Part shown: in pieces, positions 44,716 to 55,366 of the stretch | How positions within the stretch are numbered: position 1 is the stretch's first letter | Layout of the letters: each line of letters opens with the position of its first letter | Source: Ectobius pallidus | Taxonomy: Eukaryota; Arthropoda; Insecta; Blattodea; Ectobiidae | Direction of reading: 5' to 3' | Assembly (NCBI GenBank): GCA_964059195.1 | Contig: CAXKWD010000004.1 | Coordinates: 119,570,043 to 119,634,042, forward strand | Length of the DNA stretch: 64,000 bases | Made by a program: the position numbers and the translations under genes | The notes under the pieces: generated by a model | Seen by the model: the letters and a program-made list of their open reading frames with translations, nothing else | What the model was told of the DNA's origin: nothing | The model's database searches: none

Positions 44716-47700
44716 TTCATTCCACTGCTTTTACAGGTATTAAAACGATGTCATCGGCTTTTAGCAAGATGACACCGTTAAATTTAAACAGAAATGTTTA
44801 GTATACTGCGGACAATGGATGTAGTACTCAAGATGACCGCTTTTTGCATACAATCCCTCACATACTCTGTGATCTTCAAGTATTTCAGTCTCTTCATTAG
44901 GGTCTTCGGTACAAGTCCTGTTGAGGAGATGATTAAAGGCAGCACAATGACTTTTTCTTGCCTCCAGAGTTGTCGAACCTCTTCAGCCAGGGGTAAATAT
45001 TTGGTTACTTTTTCATTTTCACACTGCTCTAAATTGTGAGTATTTGGTATGCCAATGTCTATAAGATATGTGGTCCGGTTGATTTTATCTATCAACACTA
45101 TGTCTGGTCTATTGTGAGTTATTGATCTGTCAGTAAGTATGGATCTGTCCCAATATAATATATGTGAGTTGTTTTCCAGAACCACATCGGGAATATATTG
45201 ATAATAGGGAACAGTATTCAGCACCAAGTTGTGTTGATGTGCCAGAGTCTGGTGTACAATTTTTGCCACTTGATTGTGCCGTGTCAAATATTCTTTCGCC
45301 ACAAGCGCCTGGCAAGCACCCGTAATATGCTGGATTGTCTCTGGGGCTTGATTGCAGCGCCGGCATGTATCGTTCTCCAGGTTTGCTTTTACTATGTATT
45401 TCAGGTAGTTTTTTGTGGCAACAGTCTGATCCTGAATTGCCAATAAAAAACCCTCAGTCTCCGTGAAGATATCTGCTCGACCAAGCCAAGCATTGGAAGC
45501 CTCTCGATCAATATGTGGGCGCTCCAGATCATGTGCATGGCGACCATGCAATGGTTTCTGCGTCCATTGCTGTATAATAGTTGCAACATGGGCTGCATCT
45601 GTTTCTAAATCAACAATATTGGCATGACAGAGATCCAAAGGTGTAAACCGTTTGTCAGCTTCATTAACTGCCCGATGTAGAAGAGATTTCTGGCTAAGGA
45701 AATAATTACGGAGGCTTTGAATTTGCTTCTGGCATATCCACGGTATGTCTATGAGACCTCGTCCTCCTTTATTACGTGGCAGAATCAATCTTTCCACTGC
45801 CGACCTTGGATGATGCGCACGATGTTTTGTCAGCAGCTTACGTGTAGATCTCATTATATTTTCCAGTTCTGTTTCAGACCACTTAACGATACCAAATGTA
45901 TACACCAAGACAGGAATGGCAAAGGTGTTGATTGCCTTAAAGGTGTTCTTTCCATTTAGGCTAGAATTTAAAATTGCTTTCAATCTCTGCAAAAAGACAC
46001 CTGTAACCCGTTTACGGACTTCTTTATGGTCTATCCGTTTCGCCTGAAGCAGGCCTAAGTATTTATATGTGTCCTCTTCATCCATGGCTTCAAATGTCTC
46101 CGTAGCTTCTAGTGTGAAATTCATTAGCTGGACCTTTCCTCGTACAACACTGAGGGTCCTGCATTTGCTCATTCCGAATGACATTTGCACATCAGTGGAG
46201 AACTTTTCTGTGAGCAGAAGCAGGTTCTTCATTTGCCTGTCATTGGCTCCATATAATTTTATATCATCCATATACATAAGATGAGACAGCGTGCAATGCA
46301 AATTACCCGTTCCCTTTATCTGGTATCCATATCCTGATGCATTCAACATAGATGACAAAGGGTTGAGTGCCATACAGAACCACAATGGACTAAGACTGTC
46401 CCCCTGGAAAATTCCTCTCTTTATTTGAACACTTCTGCATACAAGTTGGTTACCTCCGTATTTCAACTGCAATACAGTTTCCCATGATAACATCAATTGC
46501 TGTAGTAAGGAAATGGCAGCAGGATCAATTTTATACATCTTGAGCACGCTGAGTAGCCAGGAATGTGGGACAGAGTCAAAAGCTTTCTGATAATCTGTAT
46601 AAGCTGTATAGATGTTACGTGACTTATGAGATGCCTGTTCCATAACCACGGCATCAATTGTGAGTTGTTCTTTACATCCTTGTGATCGTTTAATACAACC
46701 TTTTTGTTCTTTTGCTAGAAGCTGATGTTCATCCAGATGGCAGTAAATTTTATCAGACAAGCAAGAAGTCAAGATCTTGTAGAGGGTGCACAGGCAAGTG
46801 ATTGGCCGATATTTAGATGGGTCATCAGTGTTTTCATCCTTTGGTAGCAAATAAGTCACGCCTTTAGATAAGTAAGCTGGTATATTCTGTGGTTGTCTTA
46901 GAAAAGAAGAGAAACATTTAGCGATGTACTGATGCATGCTCGTAAATCTTTTGAGCCAGAAATTATGTATACCATCAGGGCCTGCAGCTTTCCAGTTCTG
47001 GGTTTTGTTCACAGCTATTGTGACATCTTCAACTGAAATAGCTACAGCTTCCATAGTCGGTACATCCATAATATTCTTCTCTTCTTCTCTTATCCAAGCA
47101 GCATCTTCTTTGTGGTTCACTGCTTTTGACCATAAATTCCCCCAGAAGTCCCTGATTTCCTCCGCCAGTGGGACTCGATCACTTTTAACCTTAGGAACTT
47201 CTTTAAGGCTTCGGTAAAAGAGCTTTTCACTACGTTGGAAAGATAAATTATGCTCTCTTCGTCTCTTTGATTCACGATACCTGCGGATCCTTTTGGTCTT
47301 AGCAGCTAACTTCTGACGTAGTGTGTCTAGGATTTGTTCTGGGCTGCAGTTTACTGGGTCATACTTCGAGTGGTTAGACTCCGAATCTTTTATCTTTTGG
47401 TACAACTTTAGGATCTTACTGCTTCTGTTTCCAGATATGTATTGCATCACTTGACCTATTTTTTTTCTTATATCTTCAATCGCACTAGATAACCTGTGTT
47501 CCCAAGGAGGCACTCTTCTCCTTTTTTCTTCTGGTTCATGTCTTTTAACTATGTGGCGGACATTTCCTCCTGTGGCCTTTATCACAGCAGTTGCAGCAAC
47601 ATAAATGGTGGTGTGGAGATCCTCAAATTCTAAATCACTTTCCACTATATATTCAGGCAATATTATTTTATTCATTATTGAAATTGCAGAAGCCATACGC

Positions 47701-48226
47701 CTTGAAGTATTTTGACGAGGTAAATAAGGGCGGGAAAGAGGATGAGTACCTCCAATCTCAACAAGTGCTTTATTAAACTCAAATCTAAGTTTTTCGGTGT
47801 CCTCATTATGATAATGATTCTCTTCTCCTGTTTCTTCCAGGTTAAGATCCGGATCAGGTTCTAGGTTTGAATCATTTAAATTCTGGCAGGTTGACTGCCC
47901 ATCATCATTATCAATTACCTCTTGTAAATCAAAGGATCTAGCTACCTCTGCTCTAAGCTCAACTAACCTTGGCTCAGGAATGAGATTTTTTGTTACAATA
48001 GCACGGCGCTGATCAGCAACTCTCTGCTCCGTCACCTGCAGGTTTGGGAATTTCTGAGTAAAGGCTTTGTACAATTCCTGGCGGTAGATGTGTATTGTTT
48101 CTAAATGAGTTATATTGTAATAACAGCGCATGATATGCATATTCATGTCATCAGTCCACTTCATACGCTGCCGGGGTTTTCCTGCTTTGGTGGTCTCCTG
48201 AGTACCAGAAGAAACACTTTCAGCGG
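44713..48226 (-). mobile_element. R4/Dong-type LINE inserted in a TAA microsatellite
   Basis: On the minus strand the element is a 62-bp leader, a 1126-codon ORF and a 3' UTR of about 70 bp. Both sides abut ATT/TAA repeats (44692-44715 and 48227-48282). R4/Dong LINEs carry one ORF with RT and a restriction-like endonuclease, and Dong from silkworm was described inside TAA repeats; the layout here agrees. The coding sequence has no stop or frameshift, which makes this one of the most intact elements in the window. It lies antisense in the RPTP intron before exon 49055. Confidence 0.85.
44784..48164 (-). CDS. R4/Dong-type LINE polyprotein
   Basis: The 1126-residue protein has an N-terminal region starting MKWTDDMNMHIMRCYYN (Myb-like look), a Glu/Asp-rich linker, and RT at about residues 400-720. 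Visible RT blocks are VTYLLPKDENTDDPSKYRPI, KGCIKRSQGCKEQ, DYQKAFDSVPHSW, KRGIFQGDSLSPLWF and YMDDIKLYG (about 630, catalytic). The C-terminus has a zinc knuckle CRRCNQAPETIQHITGAC (about 933) and an endonuclease with RPDIVLID and YLIDIGIP (about 1016-1035), then KYLPLAEEVRQLW. The frame stays open upstream of the chosen ATG through the leader into the microsatellite, without another Met, so the start is the first ATG. Confidence 0.9.
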   Translation of the reverse strand: MKWTDDMNMHIMRCYYNITHLETIHIYRQELYKAFTQKFPNLQVTEQRVADQRRAIVTKNLIPEPRLVELRAEVARSFDLQEVIDNDDGQSTCQNLNDSNLEPDPDLNLEETGEENHYHNEDTEKLRFEFNKALVEIGGTHPLSRPYLPRQNTSRRMASAISIMNKIILPEYIVESDLEFEDLHTTIYVAATAVIKATGGNVRHIVKRHEPEEKRRRVPPWEHRLSSAIEDIRKKIGQVMQYISGNRSSKILKLYQKIKDSESNHSKYDPVNCSPEQILDTLRQKLAAKTKRIRRYRESKRRREHNLSFQRSEKLFYRSLKEVPKVKSDRVPLAEEIRDFWGNLWSKAVNHKEDAAWIREEEKNIMDVPTMEAVAISVEDVTIAVNKTQNWKAAGPDGIHNFWLKRFTSMHQYIAKCFSSFLRQPQNIPAYLSKGVTYLLPKDENTDDPSKYRPITCLCTLYKILTSCLSDKIYCHLDEHQLLAKEQKGCIKRSQGCKEQLTIDAVVMEQASHKSRNIYTAYTDYQKAFDSVPHSWLLSVLKMYKIDPAAISLLQQLMLSWETVLQLKYGGNQLVCRSVQIKRGIFQGDSLSPLWFCMALNPLSSMLNASGYGYQIKGTGNLHCTLSHLMYMDDIKLYGANDRQMKNLLLLTEKFSTDVQMSFGMSKCRTLSVVRGKVQLMNFTLEATETFEAMDEEDTYKYLGLLQAKRIDHKEVRKRVTGVFLQRLKAILNSSLNGKNTFKAINTFAIPVLVYTFGIVKWSETELENIMRSTRKLLTKHRAHHPRSAVERLILPRNKGGRGLIDIPWICQKQIQSLRNYFLSQKSLLHRAVNEADKRFTPLDLCHANIVDLETDAAHVATIIQQWTQKPLHGRHAHDLERPHIDREASNAWLGRADIFTETEGFLLAIQDQTVATKNYLKYIVKANLENDTCRRCNQAPETIQHITGACQALVAKEYLTRHNQVAKIVHQTLAHQHNLVLNTVPYYQYIPDVVLENNSHILYWDRSILTDRSITHNRPDIVLIDKINRTTYLIDIGIPNTHNLEQCENEKVTKYLPLAEEVRQLWRQEKVIVLPLIISSTGLVPKTLMKRLKYLKITEYVRDCMQKAVILSTTSIVRSILNISV

Positions 48227-48283
<57 letters not shown>

Positions 48284-48309
48284 CACCATCATCATCATCA
48301 TCATCATCA

Positions 48310-48403
<94 letters not shown>

Positions 48404-48445
48404 TATTGTTATTATTATTATTATTATTATTACTACTACTACTTT
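48227..48445. repeat. Compound microsatellite (ATT)n (ATC)n (GTCATC)n
   Basis: The order is about 18 ATT units, an ATC run, about 11 GTCATC hexamers, another ATC run, ATT again, then ACT units. It borders the 5' end of the R4/Dong-type element. Confidence 0.95.
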
Positions 48446-49054
48446 TATTAATGACCTATAATAAATTTGTAGTGTGTATTAATAAGTAAAGGTTATGCTT
48501 ACACTCATTTTTTGGTTACTCCATGCTTGAAATAACCCCATATGTGGAGTATACACGGACAAAAATTAAAAATTATTGCCTGTCCGAAGTTACCCCAACC
48601 AGCAAGGTAATTTCAAACAATTCTTACCATTTTTTAAAACAAAAAGTGGGAAACAATATTAATTGCACATCTCAGCATGTATTGTGTTCCTACATTGTTA
48701 CCATAATCATCCAAAAATAAATAAAAGGCCTAGGTCTGATCATAAGCAAAGTACAGCAAAAAGTAAGGGAAAAACATCCAAAATATCCCATAATTATGAT
48801 GGTACCACAGTACTTTGTATATTAATTTTTATTTTTTTATTTTTCAAATTAATCTGCACATTGAATAGTCCAAATTAAACACTGAGAGTTCAAAAAAATG
48901 TTATCTTAATTATTGTACATATACACACACACACTTACGCAGTATTAACATCAACATAGGATGCTTGTTTATCATTTGCAGTAAAGTGTCCTTCCATATT
49001 TTGAAATCTGCCAACCTTACACATAAGTCTTCATTTTTTATGTTCATTTTTCAG
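48446..49054 (+). other. RPTP intron
   Basis: Non-coding; ends in a good polypyrimidine tract and TTTTTCAG acceptor. Confidence 0.6.
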
Positions 49055-49192
49055 AGTGTTTGCAGTTTTTGGCCATTGGAAGCTGGTCAGAGCATGAGAC
49101 CTCTACCTTATGTGATGGTGACAAAGAAATCTGAAGAGAACTCTGCAAATTGGAGGGTTCATTCTGTTACAGTTACAGAGACCAGAACAGAT
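49055..49192 (+). CDS. Ptp69D: RPTP exon: D2, FWP segment
   Basis: Forty-six codons, phase 0 on both sides, with acceptor TTTCAG and donor GTAAGT. It encodes SVCSFWPLEAGQSMRPLPYV and ENSANWRVHSVTVTETRTD. SFWP aligns with KCEQYWP of D1, so this is the D2 counterpart of the exon at 13945, with the Lys-Cys pair altered. Phases join 38653-38867 and 51663-51814. Confidence 0.88.
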
Positions 49193-49639
49193 GTAAGTTA
49201 CTCACCATATGAGATTGGTAGGATGAAACCACAAATACATAAAACTTATATGGAAGGGTATTATTAGCACCAAGTTACCAGAATGTAATTTTTCTAGCTG
49301 GTATTCCTATCAGGTCATAATATTTTATTATTTTTCATCATGTAAACAAATGAATATATATTATTGTGTGCAAACACTAGGGGTGGCTATTCAGTGCCAC
49401 TTCACCTACACATGCGCTCTTGGTACTGTGCAATGTAATGGTAGCCTTCCCTTGCAGTCACTGTTCCCTCACCAGTGCCAGACGTCTTCCTAGTTGGACC
49501 ACTTTCTAGTTCTTAACTTCCCAGCCACGAGCACCAGTGACTAACACATTATTCTGTTGTATGTGCCTTTTATTCGGTGAAAATACCACATAGACAAGGT
49601 AGAGCATTACATCACATACTTACGACATTTAAACAATAA
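49193..49639 (+). other. RPTP intron
   Basis: Non-coding; nothing recognised. Confidence 0.4.
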
Positions 49640-49787
49640 TATGAATAAAAATGAATGCTCTCAGAAGCAAATAAATAGTAGCATGGACATGAAAATGGTG
49701 GGAAAAGTCATTACACTGGTTCAGCTGAATGAGGATCATAGTTTGGAAATTAAGTGCAAAAATGAGATGGTAGAAAAAGGCATAATA

Positions 49788-50663
49788 CGAGGGTGTATCA
49801 ATAAATAACTGGACTAATTATGTAATTAACACATAATGGCTTTATTTAATTCAAATTTACTTGCAAACTTTCGAAGTATTCTCCATCTGATGAATTACAA
49901 CTATTCCAACAATTTTACCCATTGTTTGAAACACTCACTGAACCCCTTTTTTGACAGTCTGTTCAGTATACCATGACAACGTTGTTCAACTCCTTATCAT
50001 TTTGAAAATGGCGACCACGTAGCTCCTTTTTCACTTTAGGGAAGAGGTGAAAATCGCAAGATGCGAGATCCGGAGAATACAGTAGATGAGGTATGTTCTC
50101 AATGCCCAATTCTCCGATGACATCTTGAGTTGCACGTGCTTAATGAGCCGGTGCATTGTCTTGGTGCAAGATACATCCTGTCTTGGCAAGATCTGGTTCC
50201 TAAAGACAAATTCATTATATCTGCAATCTTCAAAATTGTTATGCGATGATCTGTTTGCATAGTTGTGTGAATTGTGTTGATGTTAACTTCACTTTTTTCT
50301 GTAACAGGTCTTCCATGGCGCAGAGAATCTTGAAGGTCCGTTTGTGTCACTCAAAGACTTGTGTTCTGCCTAAAGCATGGTCTTTATAATGCTTGCTGCA
50401 CCATTTCTAAGGTTTCTGTAGGAGTTTTGTCTAGAAGAACACAAAACTGTATTGATGCGCATTGCTGCAATTTCAGTTCCATGTTGGCTACAGTAAACAC
50501 CACCTGCGGTATCCGGGTTTAACTCCCAACTGAATCGTTCTGCATGGCTGACGTTCATAGCACTGCTAGATGAAGGTGTCACCTTTCCGCGGCTATCAGC
50601 AATTTTGCTCCAGGGCGGTTTATGTAAATTAAATCAGTCCGGTTATTTATTGATACACCCTCG
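49788..50663 (-). mobile_element. Mariner-type element, internally deleted
   Basis: An 876-bp unit has 31-bp inverted ends starting CGAGGGTGTATCAATAAATA with TA on both sides (49786-49787 and 50664-50665). The minus strand holds a decayed transposase. Length is below the usual 1.3 kb, so part is deleted. Confidence 0.9.
49860..50590 (-). pseudogene. Mariner transposase fossil
   Basis: On the minus strand around 50230-50330 the frame reads DSLRHGRPVTEKSEVNI and TDHRITILKIADIMNLSLGT, the second helix-turn-helix region of mariner transposases. It continues, out of frame, into a region corresponding to the HQDNAPAH catalytic block near 50140-50170. Stops and at least two frame changes are present. 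It is not functional. Confidence 0.75.
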
Positions 50664-50669
50664 TATATA

Positions 50670-51193
50670 CTGTCAAGACTGAAAGACTGCCTCAAGTTCT
50701 GTGGTGTGGTTGAAGTGTCATTGGGAGGACATGATGAGTTGCGAGATTCAAATAATCCAAGAGTATTTCATGGACTTGTAGACTTTGTCCAGACTCTTGA
50801 CAACAGCACGAAGGAACATCTTGAAAGTGCTAGTGCTTTTAAAGGAGCATTAGCGACTACCCAGAATGAGTTGCTCTAGTGTATATTGGAAGCCAAGAAG
50901 AAATTAAAGAATAAATAAAGAATTCAAACTTCCTATAGGTGCAAGCAGATGAAACCACTGATGATTCTGCACATTTTCAGATGGTAGTTGTCTGCCACTA
51001 TTCTGTTGAGCTATTTTGGGGGTTCTTAAAGCCCTGGAATCATGATGCAGAATCCCTTTCCAACAGTTTGCTGAAAGAACTGAATATTCCCTTGAAAGAA
51101 AAGGGAGAGCCTGAAAAATTAATCACTCAGAGTTATGATGGCGCTGCAGTTATGAGTGGCTGCATTAATAGAGTCCAGGCCAAAACAAATTAA
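50670..51193 (+). pseudogene. hAT transposase fragment
   Basis: The first part carries FCGVVEVSLGGHDEL and LESASAFKGALATTQNELL, ending at a stop near 50880. The second frame (50939-51193, 84 codons) carries ADETTDDSAHFQMVVVCHYS with the catalytic-region Asp and ITQSYDGAAVMSG. The dimerisation domain is missing. A related C-terminus occurs at 18392-18990 but is a separate copy. Confidence 0.8.
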
Positions 51194-51662
51194 AAAAACA
51201 AAAACAAAAAACAAACAGAATTCATAATGAAAGGGCTAAGTCATTGAGAAGTTTACTGCACAGAAAGAAAGAAAATTACACTTTTTCTACAAATTATGAA
51301 AATGGTAAGTTCTGTATTTTACTTTTCTATTTTCAGCCCAATGTGAATACCCAAATATTTTACCCATGTGACACTTCTGAGGCACATCGGTGTGGTAAGT
51401 TTATGCACCAGCTGTCTTTACCACCAGATTTACTCCTAGTACTTATTTCTGTCTGGGACTGAGTTAATCCCAGGGATAAAATGCCATTAAAATAATTAAT
51501 TCAACTGAATAATACCAATGACTTCATCTGGGATCGAATCCTTGACTTGCCCATTTTTAGCATAAATTGAATGACCTATACTGTATCATATTTATTCATT
51601 TATATTGTATTTCAGAGTTCACAAGCAGTTAAGTTTAAACAAATTTATCCTTCGATTTGCAG

Positions 51663-51814
51663 AACCAGAATCAGGAGATGACACTAACCATCTTGCATCT
51701 GAAAAACTGGAGAAGTGATGAGAAATTACCACCATCTACAGAAGTAATATTGGAACTCTGGCAACAAGCTCAGAGACTGAATGACAGCAGAGAACCATTT
51801 CTAGTTTGCTGCTT
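51663..51814 (+). CDS. Ptp69D: RPTP exon: D2, WPD-equivalent and start of P-loop
   Basis: The acceptor is TTGCAG and the donor GTGAGT, with 50 codons plus two bases. It encodes MTLTILHLKNWRSDEKLPPS, where WPDHG of an active domain is replaced by WRSDEKLP. It ends in REPFLVCC, where the active-site VVHC is replaced by VCC. D2 is therefore predicted to lack normal WPD function and possibly catalysis. The next exon would start with one base completing a codon after VCC; I do not find it in the remaining 12 kb. Confidence 0.88.
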
Positions 51815-54623
51815 GTGAGTAAAATTGCTTTATTTGTAAGAGTAAACATTCACAACTTCCACATTGTCAGTAAGGATGAAAAGTTAGCTAGGCACTGGTT
51901 TCTGTTCCCAAATTCATGAATTCGATCGTGGCTCAGATCAATGGCATTTATGTGTGAATAAAAAGGTGATGGGCTTTCATAATTAATGATGCATGCTGCT
52001 CATGCTGACTGTTTAAGACAACATACCATTAAGATTTCTGTTCATTACTGTCATCTGTATTTTCCCAATGGAATGAAAAATGAAAGCAAAATGCAAGACC
52101 TTTTTTTTAAAAAAAAATAAGTGCTGATTATTTTCCTCTCTATATTTAGTTCTTTGTGAAAACTTCCAGTGCCTTTCACATTTGTTTTAGATTTGATTCA
52201 ATCCAGTGTAAACTGGTGGTGCTGAATTAATTTGCAAATTTCTTTTGTAATCATGATTTATAAATGGAAAAACAACTGCAAATAATTTGTCAGTTTCATC
52301 TGAAACAAAAGCACAGCATGTATATAATGAAGTTCCTGATTTATGCAACCCTAGAGAAAAAATATATCATCACAACACAGCAGAGTTAGTTACCATGCAT
52401 TTCAATAGATGGTGCATTACGAAAGACAAAGGTGACAACATGTATGTTCTAATATTTTGTGCTGTTTTTACTTCTAATTTTGAACATCTATAAATTCATA
52501 TCCCTCTTAGCCGGTATACAACAAAAATCATTGCTGAAGTATTCTCACTCAGAACATGTATTGTTTTGTGAGTATGCCTAGTACATTTCTGTCAATAGCA
52601 AAATAAAAAATGGCAAAATTGGTACACGTAGATAGTTAAATGGCTGGTCTCCAAAGTTTTAACATGGACCAGCTCGCACCTGAGTGTGTTTGGTGCACTA
52701 TAGATGACCTTGAAGTTATGTCATCTTAGAATTTTGTCAATGCAATCCATAATGCCCTGGACGCAGTGCCAACTTTTTGCTAACTTCAGGCATGTTCTAG
52801 TCTGTTGTGACAATGTCAGCTGCTCTCAGGAGTATTCTCGGGATTTTATATTCTTAACAAATTTTAAATCCCAAGAAAACTTGTGTAAGATGACAGTGTC
52901 TTCTTCTTAACTTTAAAACCCAAATAAATGCATTTCTTGCATTTCATACGCATCTGAAGGCTGCAATCATATGTTGCAGGGAGAGGGAATCCCAGCTGAT
53001 CTGAAGATCAGTAGAGGGTATAAAGGTGCCATGAGCTCATGTTATATAATATTGTATAAATTCTTGCTTTTATTTATTCCGATAAATTTGATATAGAATT
53101 TAGTATACTGGAAAATGGCATTACTGATAGTGATAGTGATAATGATGGCAAAGAATCAGATGGTGGAAGTAATTCAGGTATGCACTTGAAGGTGAGATTA
53201 TATAAGAAAATTCATTTTTTTAAATCTATTTTTATGACTAACTACAATCACTGAACATTTCTCAAAAGTATTTATTGAAAATATTCACTTATAAAACATT
53301 TAGTCCAGTGTGTAGTTACTTACAATTATTATACATATAGACTTTTTTAATGTCCCTAATTACCCCACTAATGTAAAACTATTAAAATTATTATTATTGT
53401 CAGTAACCTATATTCAAAATGAACCTTAAAGATTATTAATAAAAAAAGAAATTGAAATTGTTTTTAACTTTCATAAAATAATTGTTAGACCTATACTAGA
53501 ATATTAACAGTGTTTGATATGGCTGTCACACTGTACCCATTTGTTTTGGAAAGTAAAATAGCACAGCTATCCTGCAACAACAATGGGAACAAAGGCAAAA
53601 TGCTAAAGAAGTGAATCTGCAACTCATATGCTAACAGGAAACAGAAGTTCTGGAAACTAGCCTAATTGATTATTGAAAATGGCTTCTGTACCTAGTGATC
53701 ACCACCTACTGGAGCACTCATTTCAGTAGAATCAAATTATATTCTTTGGTCATACTCATATGTGGATTTGAAATTTATTTCAGATGAACTCTAAAGCATT
53801 ACTTATGTAAAAAGTGTCTCACACAAAAATTTGTATTAATATAGTCGAGAAGCATTAAAAAGCAGGACAGTGTTTCATTTTCTACAATGCCTGGCTGGAC
53901 ACTGGATGCAGACACAAAGAGCAGGACTTTTTATTTTATTTTACATTTTCATAAAGGTCACAGTGAGCCTTATGGCTCGCAATTAGGGACAGTCAAAGTA
54001 CAATCATTGGCAGAAGAGAAGTTTACAAGATATAATTACTACACAAGAAGTTTACAAGATATAAGTACTACACAATATATGTATATAAACACAATGCAGG
54101 CCTAAATAGATAATAGATTGGATTACATATAATTGGCTTATTACATAAGTAAGTATAGAAACAAGATTTACAAAAAGATAGGATAGAAATAAGCGTAATG
54201 TCTGGTGAATTCTGGAAGATGGAACCCTGTACAATATATACAGTCAAAACTATTTATAACTATATCGCTTGTAACGACTTACTGGGTATAACAGCGAAAT
54301 ATAATGGTCCTCTCTGAATTCTATATAAACTCTGTATTTAAAACATTGCTTAGTAAGACATTGCTTATTACGACATATCACATAAAATGACGTATTTCTG
54401 TAACATTTTTGGAGAAATGTATTTGCTATAATATTCAATGTTGAAATTTTTATGATTTTAGGATTGATGACAACAATGTAGCCTAACGCTTATTTTCAAA
54501 CTCTTTTTTTCAGTAGTTTGAGGATTCAGATCAGTAAGTCTGTTAGGCAAGCATCTCTGTGAAGATGTCACTAAAGAAAAAAGGAAAATGTAGTATTGAA
54601 GAGAAGTCACATATATTATTCGC
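51815..54623 (+). other. RPTP intron, nothing recognised
   Basis: About 2.8 kb without recognisable coding sequence. A 24-bp tandem duplication (AGAAGTTTACAAGATATAA with short spacer) is at about 54020-54070. No exon with the end of D2 was seen. Confidence 0.45.
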
Positions 54624-55366
54624 ACACTTTATCTTGAGCTAAACACTCCATAATGCTGAAAACCGTCCATATAAAGAAGGCCTCACTTGAAAAAATGAAG
54701 ATCGCGACCCGTCCCCAGTATTGCCATACCCAAAAACTTCCCGTTGCGGCATTCTTGAGCTACCGTCAATTTTTTTAAATTTGTTTACATCATATTATTC
54801 TGAAAATGACAGAATAAATCCAGGGATATTAGAAGAACAGTACTGGTGTCGTGAAAATGGTCGATATAAGTGACAACGAAGTTAAAAATAAAGATTCTTT
54901 AAACCAAGAAGTATCGGAAATCAGCGAAATAATAAACCAAATAAATGAAATGGAAGGAAAAGCAATTTAATGTCTTTTAAGCTGAATCTGTCGTTGGAGA
55001 AAAGAACAAGTCAAGTTTTATTATTTCGTTGTATTAAATGTGTTGTATTAATTACCTACAAACTTTCGCGAAAGGTATTTAGTTAAATTACATCAATTCA
55101 GGCATGTGAAAGTGCATATTCAAGTAAGCTTACATGTACAATGCTACGACTTTTAAAAACGATTTTCTATATTCTGAAGACCGGGAGAGAAATCGTCTAA
55201 ATAGGCCTAAATATATTACTTTATTAATTTCTCCAGCGATATATTATACTATAATATCTGAATCAATATAAAATCTTTAGTTTGGTAGCGAGAGTTGAAA
55301 GTGCTACAAATTAGTTAGTTCCATAGTGTACCAGCATAAGAAAATGAATTTAAAAAGGTCTTTGAA

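Larger units (their letters stand above)
49640..51195 (+). mobile_element. hAT (DUF4371-like) fossil interrupted by a mariner
   Basis: The left part (about 49640-49787) and right part (50664-51195) read as one hAT transposase segment broken by the mariner element at 49788-50663. Left: LEIKCKNEMVEK. Right: a LKDCLKFCGVVEV block and GGHDELRDSNNPRVFHGLVD. These blocks are adjacent in DUF4371/ZMYM1-type hAT proteins. No termini were found. Confidence 0.65.

Noticed and set aside
45130..47776. Multiple plus-strand and other-frame ORFs
   Set aside because: They are shadows of the 1126-codon R4/Dong-type ORF on the minus strand.
48105..48461. Plus and minus ORFs with long Ile, Val and Met runs
   Set aside because: They are translations of the compound microsatellite.
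52287..52493. 68-codon ORF in the intron after the last visible RPTP exon
   Set aside because: No similarity noticed and no splice sites; not enough to call a gene or transposon remnant.
53085..53185. Candidate small exon with acidic residues followed by GGTATG
   Set aside because: It does not resemble the expected end of the phosphatase second domain (C-x5-R and following helix), and no good acceptor precedes it.
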